This document shows positions 31,921-42,106 of a stretch of 64,000 nt of DNA, one piece after another. Under the pieces are notes generated by a model, which was not told the DNA's origin, did no database searches, and saw only the letters and a list, made by a program, of their open reading frames with translations. The stretch comes from Cryoendolithus antarcticus (taxonomy: Eukaryota; Ascomycota; Dothideomycetes; Cladosporiales; Cladosporiaceae), in the NCBI GenBank assembly GCA_002077065.1, contig NAJO01000030.1, positions 186,001 through 250,000 on the forward strand. The letters are read 5' to 3'. Made by a program: the position numbers and the translations under genes. The stretch's first letter is position 1. Each line of letters begins with the position of its first letter.

Positions 31921-32816
31921 CTACTCGATCCTCAAGCTCGACAGATCGAAGCCCTCCAAATCCACTGGCGTCTTGTTACGCATGTCATAGAATCGCTTCC
32001 TCTCCGGATCAATGAGCGTCTCGTGTGCCTTGATCACAGCCGCCCATCGCCTCGACGCATCAGCATCGTTGGGCAAGAACTTCGGGTTATTCTTGCGTGC
32101 GAGCCGCTTTAGAGATCTGATAGTGCGATCAGTAAAGTGGCTACAAATGGCGATGGAAGGACGCACAGGTCGCAGGCTTGCTTGAAGTCACCATCCTCGG
32201 TCCTGGGATCGACGTCGATGATCTGGTACAGAAGCGGCCAGGTCGACTTATCAGGCTCTGCTTCTTCGTCGGACTCGGCTTGCACTTCCTCGTCGTCTTC
32301 GGCTGTGTCGTGGGAAGTCGGGAGCTCCTCATCTGCTCCCTCGTCCTCCTCAGCTTGCTTCGCATTCCTGTCCTCTGGCGTCGCTGGTCTGAGCAGGGGC
32401 TCGACGTCTTCCTCATGCGGCTTCGCCGTCGACTTCGACTTCGATCTCGATGCCGGCAGCGCCTCGACCTCCAGAAACTCCTGCGTCCCTCGAGCCTGGA
32501 ATTCCAGATCACGCAACTTGGCCAAGCGCATCGCAAGCAAATCGCAGACAGCAAGCCTCGCATTCAAGGCTTGCATCATCTCGCGGTCGGTCGCTGTCAG
32601 GTTAGCCGATCCCTCGATACTTTCGAGGCGGGCCACGAGATCGCGGACAATGTCCTTGTTCGAGCGTTCCATCAGGTCGACTTTCTTGTCTGGAAGGGAC
32701 TTGCCAGCAGCCAGGTCGTCTTCCAGTTGGGCGATGCGGGTTTGGAGGGCGTTGGAGGCAGCGACATCTGCTGCGATGAGAGCGCGGAGATCGGTTAGGA
32801 ATGTGCCGTGAGACAT
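31921..32816 (-). CDS. J-domain-like protein B (HPD lost)
   Basis: Exon 1 is 32816-32167 and exon 2 32116-31921; the 50-bp intron is in phase 2. The product is 281 aa. Residues 1-110 are coiled-coil-like (ERSNKDIVRDLVARLESIEG, DREMMQALNARLAVCDLLA) and match the N-terminus of J-like protein A. An acidic linker (EEDEGADEELP, EDDEEVQAESDEE) follows. A J-like fold is at about 195-265: LLYQIIDVDPRT, LKRLARKNNPKF, ERKRFYDMR. At the HPD position it reads Asn227-Pro228-Lys229, so it should not stimulate Hsp70 in the usual way. Helix IV is well kept. Function unknown; a J-like adaptor is possible. Confidence 0.75.
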
Positions 32817-32893
32817 GGTGGATATTTGAGAGATGGCGATGGAGGGGTGGTGGTGCGGTGATAGAGAGTGGTCTTTTGGTCCTGGATGGGAGG

Positions 32894-32899
32894 TATATA
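32894..32899 (-). promoter_or_regulatory. TATA box of J-domain-like gene B
   Basis: TATATA about 80 bp upstream of the start at 32816, mirroring the TATA box of the paralogue. The remainder of 32817-33445 (629 bp, divergent promoter with the beta-helix gene) holds no gene that I can support. Confidence 0.4.
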
Positions 32900-33445
32900 C
32901 AGTGGCTCGCTCGCACGTCTGCCGGTGTATGGGGTCGCTCTGCAGTACATCATGGACTCACTCCGGTACTGCCTGCAGGTGCGGTAGACACCATAAAGGC
33001 ATCCCGGATACGTGCTCAAAGAGAGCTTTGGACAGTATCAACTCTGACCAGCAGCATATCGGACGTCTCAACAGATTGTTCTTACTCGTAGAGTCCAGGT
33101 AGATTGCGTGTGCTGGAAAGAATACGGTTGTCTCAATCCATCTGTTGGAGCACGGGAGGACCCCATCGAGTGCGCTCTTTGCTGTGTGGCCCTGTGAGTA
33201 CATCTACCAGCCGGCCGCCTCATCGAACACAGACAAGCTAGTTCCTTGCACCCTTCACGACTTGCATCTGCCAGTGTTGGCTTAGCAGTACCCTTGTATG
33301 GGCTACGAGTGTAGCCACTGCGAGACACCTTCGTAGCATATGACCTGCCTTTCTTTCTCGTCTACTTCAAAACAGAGTCAACGCATCGGAACAAACCACC
33401 TTCCTTCATCGAACGTAACAAAAGCCTAAGATCATTTCATGAACC

Positions 33446-34517
33446 ATGGTAAGCGACATGAACAGCTCACTCACCTTCGACGCCAACACCGATGAGAACG
33501 TCTATGCTCGCAAGCGAGCCAAGACCCTAGTGGGCTTGATGAATGCCTGCCCAATCACCAGAAGTATACAAGAGCGTCCTGACATCTGGCACAAGTAAGT
33601 ACCTAGAAGTCCCGATCTCGATCATCGAACATGAAAGTAATGAAATACAGCCTCACAGGGCTAGGAGGCGAGACAGAGAGAGCAAAGTTACTCTATCCCA
33701 TCATCGGCCATTCGTTCTCAGTCGACTACGGTACTAAGCTGGACATTGATCCCTCGGTCGTCATCAATAGAGGCTGCGTTTTCGTCGATTCCCCAATCCG
33801 GGCCATCAGTATCGGTCCTCGTTCCGTCCTTGGGCCGGGCGTGCGGATCATCGCCGCCACTAAGGCAGATGGACCAGGTGATAGAGGTTTGACGTACACA
33901 GCAAGTGACGTGCGCATCGGCAAGGACTGTAACATTGGTGCATGTACAGTGATACTGTGGGTCATGGTGACTTTGTGTGTGGACGAAGTGTATATGCTGA
34001 CATTACTTGCAGGCCGGGGGTCAGCATTGGCGACTACAACAACATTCCCGTCGATTCGGTCGTCCGTGAGTCCATCCCTGCTGCCCTGGCGCCCTCCAGT
34101 CGTGAAACCGATACTTCGGACACGCGTGTGATTGAGGGCGAAGTCGAGTCGCATGTGAGACGACGTCGGTGGCCGAATCTTCGCGCGCTCGAGGATCCCG
34201 AGGGGGGCAATAATTCGGACTGCGACACACTTGCTGCCAGACCGCAGGACCCTGTTGAGCGAAGGGACGAAAGTTTAGGTCTGCTTGGTATGCCAGACAC
34301 AACGGGCGTAGCCTTTGCTCTGGTAGCTATAATCTTCTTGGTTTTCGGAGGTGCCAAGCTGCAAGATCTTGTGGCCGGGCTGCCCAACGAGGGACATTGG
34401 TGGGACTTCAGTGTTCCGATGGGGGTCATCGTAGTCGCGATGGTGGTATTGCTCCTCATGCTGACCGGAGAGGACCTGCTGCGGAGGCTTGCGAACAGGA
34501 TGCCTTTGGTATACTAG
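33446..34517 (+). CDS. Maltose/NodL-type acetyltransferase-like protein with C-terminal membrane spans
   Basis: Exons 33446-33594, 33651-33956 and 34013-34517; both introns are 56 bp. The product is 319 aa. Residues about 75-165 are hexapeptide left-handed beta-helix turns (VVINRGCVFVD, ISIGPRSVLGPGVRII, VRIGKDCNIGACTVILPGVSIGD). This resembles maltose O-acetyltransferase/NodL. At the place of the catalytic His (TATH in the family) it has AATK, Lys121. Residues about 190-245 are a charged linker. Two hydrophobic spans follow (TGVAFALVAIIFLVFGGA and MGVIVVAMVVLLLMLTG). Family members are normally soluble and end after the helix, so this is an unusual and perhaps inactive, membrane-tethered form. 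The start context is CCATGG. Confidence 0.75.
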
Positions 34518-34547
34518 CAGCGCAAAGCGTAGCATAGCTCAGCTCCA

Positions 34548-34907
34548 TCACATCACTTCATCCTCCTCCATCACTTCCTCCACCTCCCCCTTCCGTCTCC
34601 CATTGTCAGTCCTCAGCCCAATCGCAGCCTCGGCCTCCTTCTGGCTATACGGCTCATCCTTCAACTGCTTCACCCGTCGCTTGTGGGGCTTGCCCTTTTG
34701 ATGGGCTACGAAATTCGTCTCTGATTCATACCACTTAGCGCATTCCTTGCAATAGTACTGGCCGAGAGCAGGTAGCTCTTCATGAGCCTTAGTCTCGTGG
34801 TACAGCTCGAGGTGCCGCTGTGAGGCAAGGTCTGCGTGGACTTGGTCAAGGGCGCGTGTGTAGCGACGGGTTTTCTTCTTCGACTCGGAGCCGCGGATTG
34901 CTGGCAT
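34548..34907 (-). CDS. BUD20: Bud20/ZNF593-like zinc finger, pre-60S export factor
   Basis: An intronless 119-aa protein. The start is the ATG at 34907 (MPAIRGSESKKKTRR); the open frame extends further but without protein-like sequence. The N-terminus is basic. A single C2H2 finger reads YYCKECAKWYESETNFVAHQ followed by GKPHKRRVKQL, with C-x2-C and H-x5-H spacing as in dsRNA-type fingers. Bud20 shuttles with pre-60S ribosomal particles and helps their nuclear export. The acidic tail (EEVMEEDEVM) is typical. It ends 30 bp from the convergent beta-helix gene. Confidence 0.9.
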   Translation of the reverse strand: MPAIRGSESKKKTRRYTRALDQVHADLASQRHLELYHETKAHEELPALGQYYCKECAKWYESETNFVAHQKGKPHKRRVKQLKDEPYSQKEAEAAIGLRTDNGRRKGEVEEVMEEDEVM

Positions 34908-35711
34908 CGTGGTGGTTTTGTTATAGCTAGACGCTGTGATACACGCCTCTGTGTGGCTTTCCTTGTCAATATGCAACGGCTAGCACATACAAAGTGAGGT
35001 GACCTCGAAATTATTCGTGAAGCATGTGATACCGAACTTCGTCCATTCGGCCCGAGACCGCCGCTGACAGAAGTAGCAATGACTGGCGGCTGTCGACGTC
35101 GACTAATATCTGTAGTAATAGGCAAGTGCGTCTCCGAGTGACCACAAAGCACTACATCGCAGCCTGTTCCCAGAACCGTTGCTGAAATGAACAGAACATG
35201 CTTGTTGGAACTCTGCTGCTGTCTGATAAGACCGCAGCCTGACTTGCCACAGCCATTGATGATCACGACTTCTGCTCTCTCGTCCTCGCCGATGCTGCCG
35301 CGGTATCGGAAATGCAGCGCCGCAACAACAGCCGCGTGCCCGAAGAAAATGAACAGTGTCTTCACGGTAGCGATGTCGCCGGCGAAGTCGCGCTTGATGG
35401 TAGTATAGACGACGTAGATATGAGTGGCCGTGAAGCGTTGTGATAATAGTACTGTGCGACCTTGCTCCTGCCATACCTCGGGGTTCTGCTGCAGCGTGAC
35501 CTCAAGCAGCTATCGGCCAATCAACGTCCAGCTATTGGCTTCCTACCTCTGCCGAGCTTAGCTTCAACTTCTGCATCGTGCTTCACATCTCGTGTACACA
35601 CCCACTCCACTCCAGGCCACCTCTCATCGCGCATTGCCTGCTGCTGGACCTGCAGTGCTTGACTGACAGTTCTCTAATACCTTCTTCTGTTCGGCAAAGG
35701 CACTGTACACG
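34908..35711. promoter_or_regulatory. Divergent promoter BUD20 / ACO1 with facing CCAAT boxes
   Basis: CCAAT at 35517-35521 and ATTGG at 35534-35538 face each other 175-195 bp before the aconitase start. On the minus strand, a frame open from 35509 to beyond 35100 has protein-like composition but no start codon; see findings. Confidence 0.4.
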
Positions 35712-38435
35712 ATGTTGGCCGCCAGAGCAGCAGCCCGGCAGGTGGTATGCTTGCTTTGCCCCCACTGCAGCCATTGACCAGTACATCCAGTATTGACACC
35801 TCATCACAGCCACGCAGCCTCGGCCGACGCACCTTTGCCAGCGTCCAAGATGCGCCCCTCACAAAGAAGGTCGAGATGACCAACTGGGAAAAGGGCCACT
35901 TCATCAACTATGGCAAGATGCACGAGAACCTCCAGATCGTGCGCTCCCGCCTCAATCGCCCTCTCACCTACGCCGAGAAGATTCTCTATTCGCATCTCGA
36001 CGATCCGCACGGCCAGGACATCGAGCGCGGGAAGTCGTACCTCAAGCTCCGCCCGGACAGAGTCGCGTGTCAAGACGCCACAGCCCAGATGGCCATTCTG
36101 CAATTCATGAGCGCGGGTATGCCTAGTGTGGCGACCCCTTCGACCGTGCACTGCGATCATTTGATCGAGGCGCAAATTGGTGGCGAGAAGGATCTGGAGC
36201 GGGCGTATAACATCAACAAGGAGGTTTACGACTTCTTGAGCACGAGTTGCGCAAAGTACAACATTGGGTTCTGGAAGCCGGGAAGCGGGATTATTCACCA
36301 GATCATTCTGGAGAACTATGCCTTCCCCGGTGGTCTGATGATTGGTACTGATTCGCACACGCCGAACGCTGGTGGTCTGGGTATGGCTGCTATTGGTGTT
36401 GGTGGAGCTGATGCTGTGGATGTCATGGCCAACTTGCCGTGGGAGCTGAAGGCACCGAAGGTCATTGGTGTCAAGCTTACTGGTAAGATGGGAGCTTGGA
36501 CTACGCCTAAGGACATCATCCTCAAGGTTGCTGGTATCTTGACCGTCAAGGGCGGAACTGGCGCGATCATTGAGTAAGGCTTTCTACACTCGAATGCTCG
36601 CTGAGCATACTCCGAAGGAGATTTTAGCTGACGCGGCGATAGGTACCACGGAGAAGGTGTCAACAATTTGAGCTGCACTGGCATGGCCACAATCTGTAAG
36701 TTATCTGACTCTCTCCACGGGCACTGCGCGTCAGATTGCTTTTGTGGGCACAACGATAGACGCGCAAGAGACCTTGAATTTTTGGAGAGACGCAGTTGCA
36801 CAAAGGGAAAGAGACTGACATTCCTCCAGGCAACATGGGAGCCGAGATCGGCGCCACCACCTCCGTCTTCCCCTTCAACGACCGCATGTACGATTACTTA
36901 GCCGCTACCAAGCGATCTGCGATCGGCGACTTCTCTCGCGAGTACGCTGCCGGTCTTCGCGAAGATGAGGGCGCCGAGTACGACGAGCTCATCGAGATCA
37001 ACCTCAACGAGCTCGAGCCTCACATCAACGGTCCCTTCACCCCCGATCTCGCCACCCCGATCAGCAAATTCAAAGAGGCGGTCAAGGCGAACAAGTGGCC
37101 GGTAGACTTGAAGGTCGGCCTTATTGGGTCATGCACAAACTCATCCTACGAGGACATGAGCCGTGCGGCTTCGATCGCCCAGGATGCGCTCGATCACGGT
37201 GTCAAGTCCAAGGCTGTCTTCACTGTCACCCCCGGCTCTGAGCAGATCCGCGCGACTATCGAGCGTGACGGTCAGCTGAAGACACTCGAGGACTTCGGCG
37301 GCATGGTGCTCGCCAACGCCTGCGGACCTTGCATCGGTCAATGGGACCGTCGCGACGTTAAGAAGGGCGAGCCCAACTCCATCATCTCGTCCTACAACCG
37401 CAACTTCACAGGCCGTAACGACGCCAACCCCGCCACCCACGCTTTCGTCGCTTCGCCCGATCTCGTCGTCGCCATGTCTCTCGCCGGTACACTCGATTTC
37501 AACCCTCTCGTCGACACCCTGAAGGACAAGGACGGCAATGACTTCCAGCTCAAGGCACCCGGTGGTGCTGGGCTCCCCGCCAACGGCTACGACCCAGGAC
37601 AGGACACCTACCAAGCTCCTCCTGAGGACCGCGCTCAGGTCAATGTTGCTGTGTCGCCTACTTCCGATCGTCTGCAATTGCTTGAGCCGTTCAATGCTTG
37701 GGACGGCAAGGATGCGCTTGACTTGCCCATCTTGATCAAGGCTCAGGGCAAGACTACTACCGATCATATCTCGAGTGAGTTTTGACCGGGTCAAAAGTGA
37801 CAGTTCATGATACTGACTTCATCTATAGTGGCTGGACCTTGGTTGAAGTACCGCGGCCACCTAGGTACGACCTTCAACTTATACTCTGCCCCTGTGACCT
37901 CCTACTGACGTAGAACGCAGATAATATTTCTAACAATATGTTAATTGGTGCAATTAACTCCGCCAACGGCGAAGCCAACAAAGTCAAGAACTTCACGACC
38001 GGCGAGACCGACGCCGTGCCCGCCACAGCCCGCGACTACAAGAAGAAGGGCATCCGCTGGGTCGTGATCGGCGATTGGAACTACGGCGAAGGCTCCTCGC
38101 GTGAGCACGCCGCTCTCGAGCCGCGCCATCTTGGTGGTCTGGCAATCATCACCCGCTCGTTCGCGCGTATCCACGAGACGAACTTGAAGAAGCAGGGTAT
38201 GCTTCCGCTCACATTCACGAACCCAGAGGACTACGACAAGATCCAGCCCGCCGACAAGGTCGATTTGCTTTGCACGGAGCTTGCTGTGGGCAAGTCGATG
38301 ACGCTTAGGGTGCACCCGGAGAAGGGCGGTAGCACGTTCGATGTGCCGCTCAGCCACACTTTCAACGAGGGCCAGATTGAGTGGTTCAAGTTCGGGAGTG
38401 CGCTGAACATGATGGCGAAGAAGAATGCGGCTTGA
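35712..38435 (+). CDS. ACO1: Aconitate hydratase, mitochondrial
   Basis: Six exons: 35712-35741, 35810-36573, 36643-36695, 36830-37774, 37829-37864 (36 bp) and 37921-38435; introns of 68, 69, 134, 54 and 56 bp. All junctions hold frame and give 780 aa (yeast Aco1 778). It isomerises citrate to isocitrate in the TCA cycle. Exon 1 encodes ten residues of presequence ([10 protein letters not shown]), continued by [13 protein letters not shown]. Fe-S ligand and active-site regions are present: [38 protein letters not shown], and [20 protein letters not shown]. Facing CCAAT boxes lie upstream; fungal aconitase is a known HapX/CCAAT-complex target. Confidence 0.96.
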
Positions 38436-38841
38436 AGAGATTGTGCAGTTGAGCTGAGTGGAAGACTAGGCTTAGTGCGAGGTGTGGCAGAGGGACGATG
38501 GTGCGTTTTCATGTAGCAATGTGCATATTTCCGAGGGCTAGGTATGCTTTGTATGCGTTACACTGAACAGCACCGACACGATCTTGATACTCGCATATGT
38601 ACACGATGTCTCTCCTAGGAATTTGGAGGGTGCTTACGCTGCTACCGACCGCATCGCGAGAGCTGTGATGTAGCCTGCCCGTTGACGAGGACATCCTCGA
38701 TTCTTGAGATCTGAAAGTCTTGGCATTACAGGGTCCGTGCACCACCCGCACTTCTCGAATTGAACCGCACTACACCAGCAAGATCGGGCGACAGCGATTG
38801 CAGCATTCCCATCATTCCTGACACCCTTCATAACCGTCGCA
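38436..38841. other. Intergenic; RPL29 promoter
   Basis: ACO1 3' region and RPL29 promoter, 406 bp. No distinct element seen. Confidence 0.45.
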
Positions 38842-39254
38842 ATGGCCAGTATGTCGTCTGGAGACTCCTGCGTCGCCATATGTGCACCCACTGACACCGC
38901 ACAGAATCCAAGAACTCCTCGCAACATAACCAGGCCAAGAAGGCGCACAGGAACGGGTACGCATACAAACCCCGATGACCCTCCACGATCGAATGCGAGA
39001 GCCGGTGGAATGAATCAGGATAGAATGGTGACTGACGAGTGCGGGACAACAGTATCAAGAAGCCCAAGACGAACCGCTACCCTTCGCTCAAGGGCACGGA
39101 TCCCAAGTTCAGGCGCAATCACAGGCATGCGCTGCATGGCACACAGAGGGCGTTGGTACGTCAGGAAATCGAGAGAAGGTCGTGGGGAATCAAGGGAGAA
39201 GTACTGACAAGATAACAGAAGGAGGTTAAGGAGGGAAAGCGGGACTCGGTATAG
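38842..39254 (+). CDS. RPL29: 60S ribosomal protein L29
   Basis: Four small exons: 38842-38848 (only 7 bp, ATG GCC A), 38905-38956, 39053-39155 and 39219-39254; introns of 56, 96 and 63 bp. The product is 65 aa, close to yeast L29 (59). Spliced, it reads MAKSKNSSQHNQAKKAHRNG, then KKPKTNRYPSLKGTDPKF, RRNHRHALHGTQRAL and KEVKEGKRDSV, which is L29 from end to end. It is very basic. A tiny first exon just after the start is common in fungal ribosomal protein genes. No single open frame covers it, so an ORF search would miss it. Confidence 0.95.
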
Positions 39255-40075
39255 AAGGTGACGAGGCGATGGGTGCACTCACGAAACGGCTTTGGTGGCA
39301 TGCGGTCGACGCCGACTGGAGGGAGGCATTTTGAACGGTGCGAAAAACACGCTCCGTCCGAGATGGCCTAAGAGCGATAGTCCATACGCCAGCTCAACGA
39401 CAATCGAAAGACACCACACCCACTTCCGGCGCCTTCATTTCATTATCGCCCCTCCCAGAGTCTTGTCCCTTTCGATCCGGGGCAACGTCAACCCGCAGTG
39501 AGCAGGTCAAAGCAACTGCAATACCAAAGGCATACGTGTGTACAGCGCCGAGCTCTCCCCATGCTCGGATGACTGAAGGATTTATCTTTACGTGCCGATA
39601 TCGAGGGCTTTCGGGTTCTGCCGTCTCATTACCAAACACTGGCGCTGTTGAATACTCTGTTGGCGTCGCGGTGCATGAAGAGATGGTGACAGATCTTGTG
39701 CCAATGATGCTGTACTGACTTTACAGTGGGCTGTCGAGAGTCGCGTGTAGCGGTCTTTTCCGGTCATCTGACAAGATACGCTCAATGGATGTGAGCAAGT
39801 TGAATTATAGGATCATCCACAACTGACTTCCTCGCTTCAACATTATGGACAGACTGTTCAAATATGTGACGAGGGTCCTCTCGCGATTGGGCGCAAGGAA
39901 GGCAGGTACGATGGGATGGCTGTTCCGTCCAAAGGCAAGAGCGTAGCACTTCATCGTAGTTTCCTTCGCTATGTATTTCGATACTCTTCCGTACCTGAAC
40001 CTCACTTTCGCCCTCGACACACTTCCTGTGCTTGTTCTCCGCCACGTTCAGAATACAGTCAATCACGTTACGGCT
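39255..40075. other. Intergenic
   Basis: RPL29 3' region and promoter of the next gene, 821 bp. Minus-strand frames here lack ATG starts or motifs. Nothing supported. Confidence 0.45.
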
Positions 40076-42106
40076 ATGGCTGATATTCCCCAATGGCGGC
40101 GCAAAATCCCGCCGAAGCGCTCTCGCACACCGATGCTTGGCCTCAGTGAGCCTGAGCACGAGAGCCGAGCGCAATCCGCGTACACCATGCGTCCACCAAC
40201 GCCAAAGAAAGGGCTTCGCCCCAAGCTTACTTCTTACCTCTCAAATGGACCATTCGGAGCATCAAAACTGGAGCCAGAGATCTCGGTCGACGATCTCAAT
40301 ACTGCCAGCTTTCCGTCGTGGCCGGCAGGCGAGCCCTACCCAGATCCTCAGGCTGAGTGTTTGATCGACACAATCATGTGCCAGCTCATGGCTTCACCCC
40401 ATACCTCACTCGAGCCACGCCACAACGGCACGCTGCTGCAGATCTTCGAGGCGTATCGCAGTGTGACCAGCGAGCTTGAAGCTGCGAAGAGTCAGCTTCG
40501 CGACGAAAGTGATCATCATGCGTTGGAGATGACGGCCGCATATGACAGGGAGCGTATCTGGACTGATGAGAAGCAAGCTTACAAGTACGAGGTAAAGAGG
40601 CTTGAGCTTATCATTGCACAAGGGAAGGGTGGCGTCGCGGACGTTGCACTGGCACGTCAAGATAGCATTGTCCGACGGCGTAAGCAGAGAATCAACGATA
40701 CCAAAGGCTCGGGAAGCGATGCAAAGGAGACTGTGATTGAGTTCCTGGGTAAGGTGATCAAACCTGAGGACCCGGCCTGGAGCAGTCAACGAGGTACAGA
40801 CTACCACCTACGAGATTCCGCAAGCCATTTCTGACTATTCGAAGCCACAATGCGTGTGCGTCGTACATCGCCATCGGCCAAGATGGCACGGCTGTCCCGT
40901 ACGCTGCGGAAGAAGTCATCGAAGACCAGCGTCCATGCAGATCTTGCAGACCTGTCCCTCAGCACGCCGCCGGACTTACCCACGAGTAGATCCTTCTTGA
41001 GCAAAGTGGACAATGTGATCGGTCGAGGATCAGAATGGCAAAGCTTCTCCGATGACAGTCAGTCCACATTCAGCTGCCCCGGTGACCTCTTGCCAGAAGA
41101 GCTTAGCGATCTATATCCGCACACGTATGGACCAGCAAGCCTCACTGGACTCCCCAGTAGCGAATTGTACGACGAGCAGCCAGGTCTTCCCACTCTTCCA
41201 CACGGCCAAACACCCAGCCATGTAGGTGCAGTCGAGTCGGTACAGCAACTTCCGACGGCACCGCAGAGAAAGCCTTCTTTCATTATGACTCTCCTGCACA
41301 AGCTTCGGCCGCAGTTGAGTCTTGAGATGCCTCCTGCCACTGAGCGTCGCTTCTCCTTCGACTCTGGCGATGACATTCAAGCGCTGAGTAGACCGGCGAG
41401 ACCACAGGCGACGCTCAATCGCAGCAGAGAGAGTCTACTTCGTAAGAGCGTGTCCGCATCTTCACTGTACGAGACAACCCAGCGGGCAACAGCCACCGCC
41501 GCTCCTGTAGGTCTATCGCCGATCGATTGCAGCCCAGTTTCCGCGGTCACAAGCGAATCACGCAGAGTATCGAAGATTCCCAGCCCCAATTACCGCTCTG
41601 TTCTGGCGAAGCCTAGGCAAACCCGTGACGACTCGTCTAGTCTGCTCACCGCGATCAAACTTGACAGGCAATCAGTGGCAAGCTCGGTCTACAGCAGCAC
41701 CTCTGTAGATCACTTGCCGCTGCTATCGTCTCGACAAGCGAGCTTGCAGCGTGGCCTCGAAGTCAGCTCGATCACTGACGCACCAGAAGCGAAGCAGACG
41801 GGAATCACTGCTTCTTCATCGAGCGCTTGCTCGGGGCATGAACCTTCTCCAGCTTTTGCCACCACCATCAATCCCGAATCAAGGACAGCGGTAATGGACG
41901 GCCCAACAAGAAATGAAAGCAGTCGCAATAGGCGACCAGCAGCCAAACAGCGGAAGCAAAGGACTACGACGACCTTGGGCGTAGCAGCGGCGGTGCAAGC
42001 ATATGCTGGGGCAACGCGTGTGCTGGCGGCTCATGATGAGAACGCTCAGCCTGTCGTTCGTGCGGGCTTTGCAACTGGCATGTCGAAGGAAGGGTTGGAG
42101 GACTGA
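40076..42106 (+). CDS. Uncharacterised 659-aa fungal protein
   Basis: Exon 1 is 40076-40793 and exon 2 40845-42106. The 51-bp intron (GTACAG donor, CGAAG acceptor) joins two long open frames in phase 1, giving AWSSQR followed by ATMRVRRTSPS. The start chosen is MADIPQWRRKIPPKRSRTP. Residues about 80-215 contain a conserved-looking helical part (ECLIDTIMCQLMASPHTSLEPRHNGTLLQ is the most ordered stretch) with a coiled coil (YRSVTSELEAAKSQLRDES). The rest is Ser/Arg-rich and disordered, with many SP/TP sites. It ends in an Ala-rich helix (GVAAAVQAYAGATRVLAAH). I do not recognise a family. Phospho-regulated scaffold is only a guess. Confidence 0.7.

Noticed and set aside
32137..32811. 224-codon plus-strand frame opposite J-like gene B
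   Set aside because: Ser-rich antisense shadow of the acidic linker; the minus-strand gene has a proper intron and homology to its neighbour.
34706..35365. 219-codon minus-strand frame read as one protein into BUD20
   Set aside because: Its 3' half overlaps BUD20 in another frame on the same strand and turns random; only the 5' portion is kept as a query in the findings.
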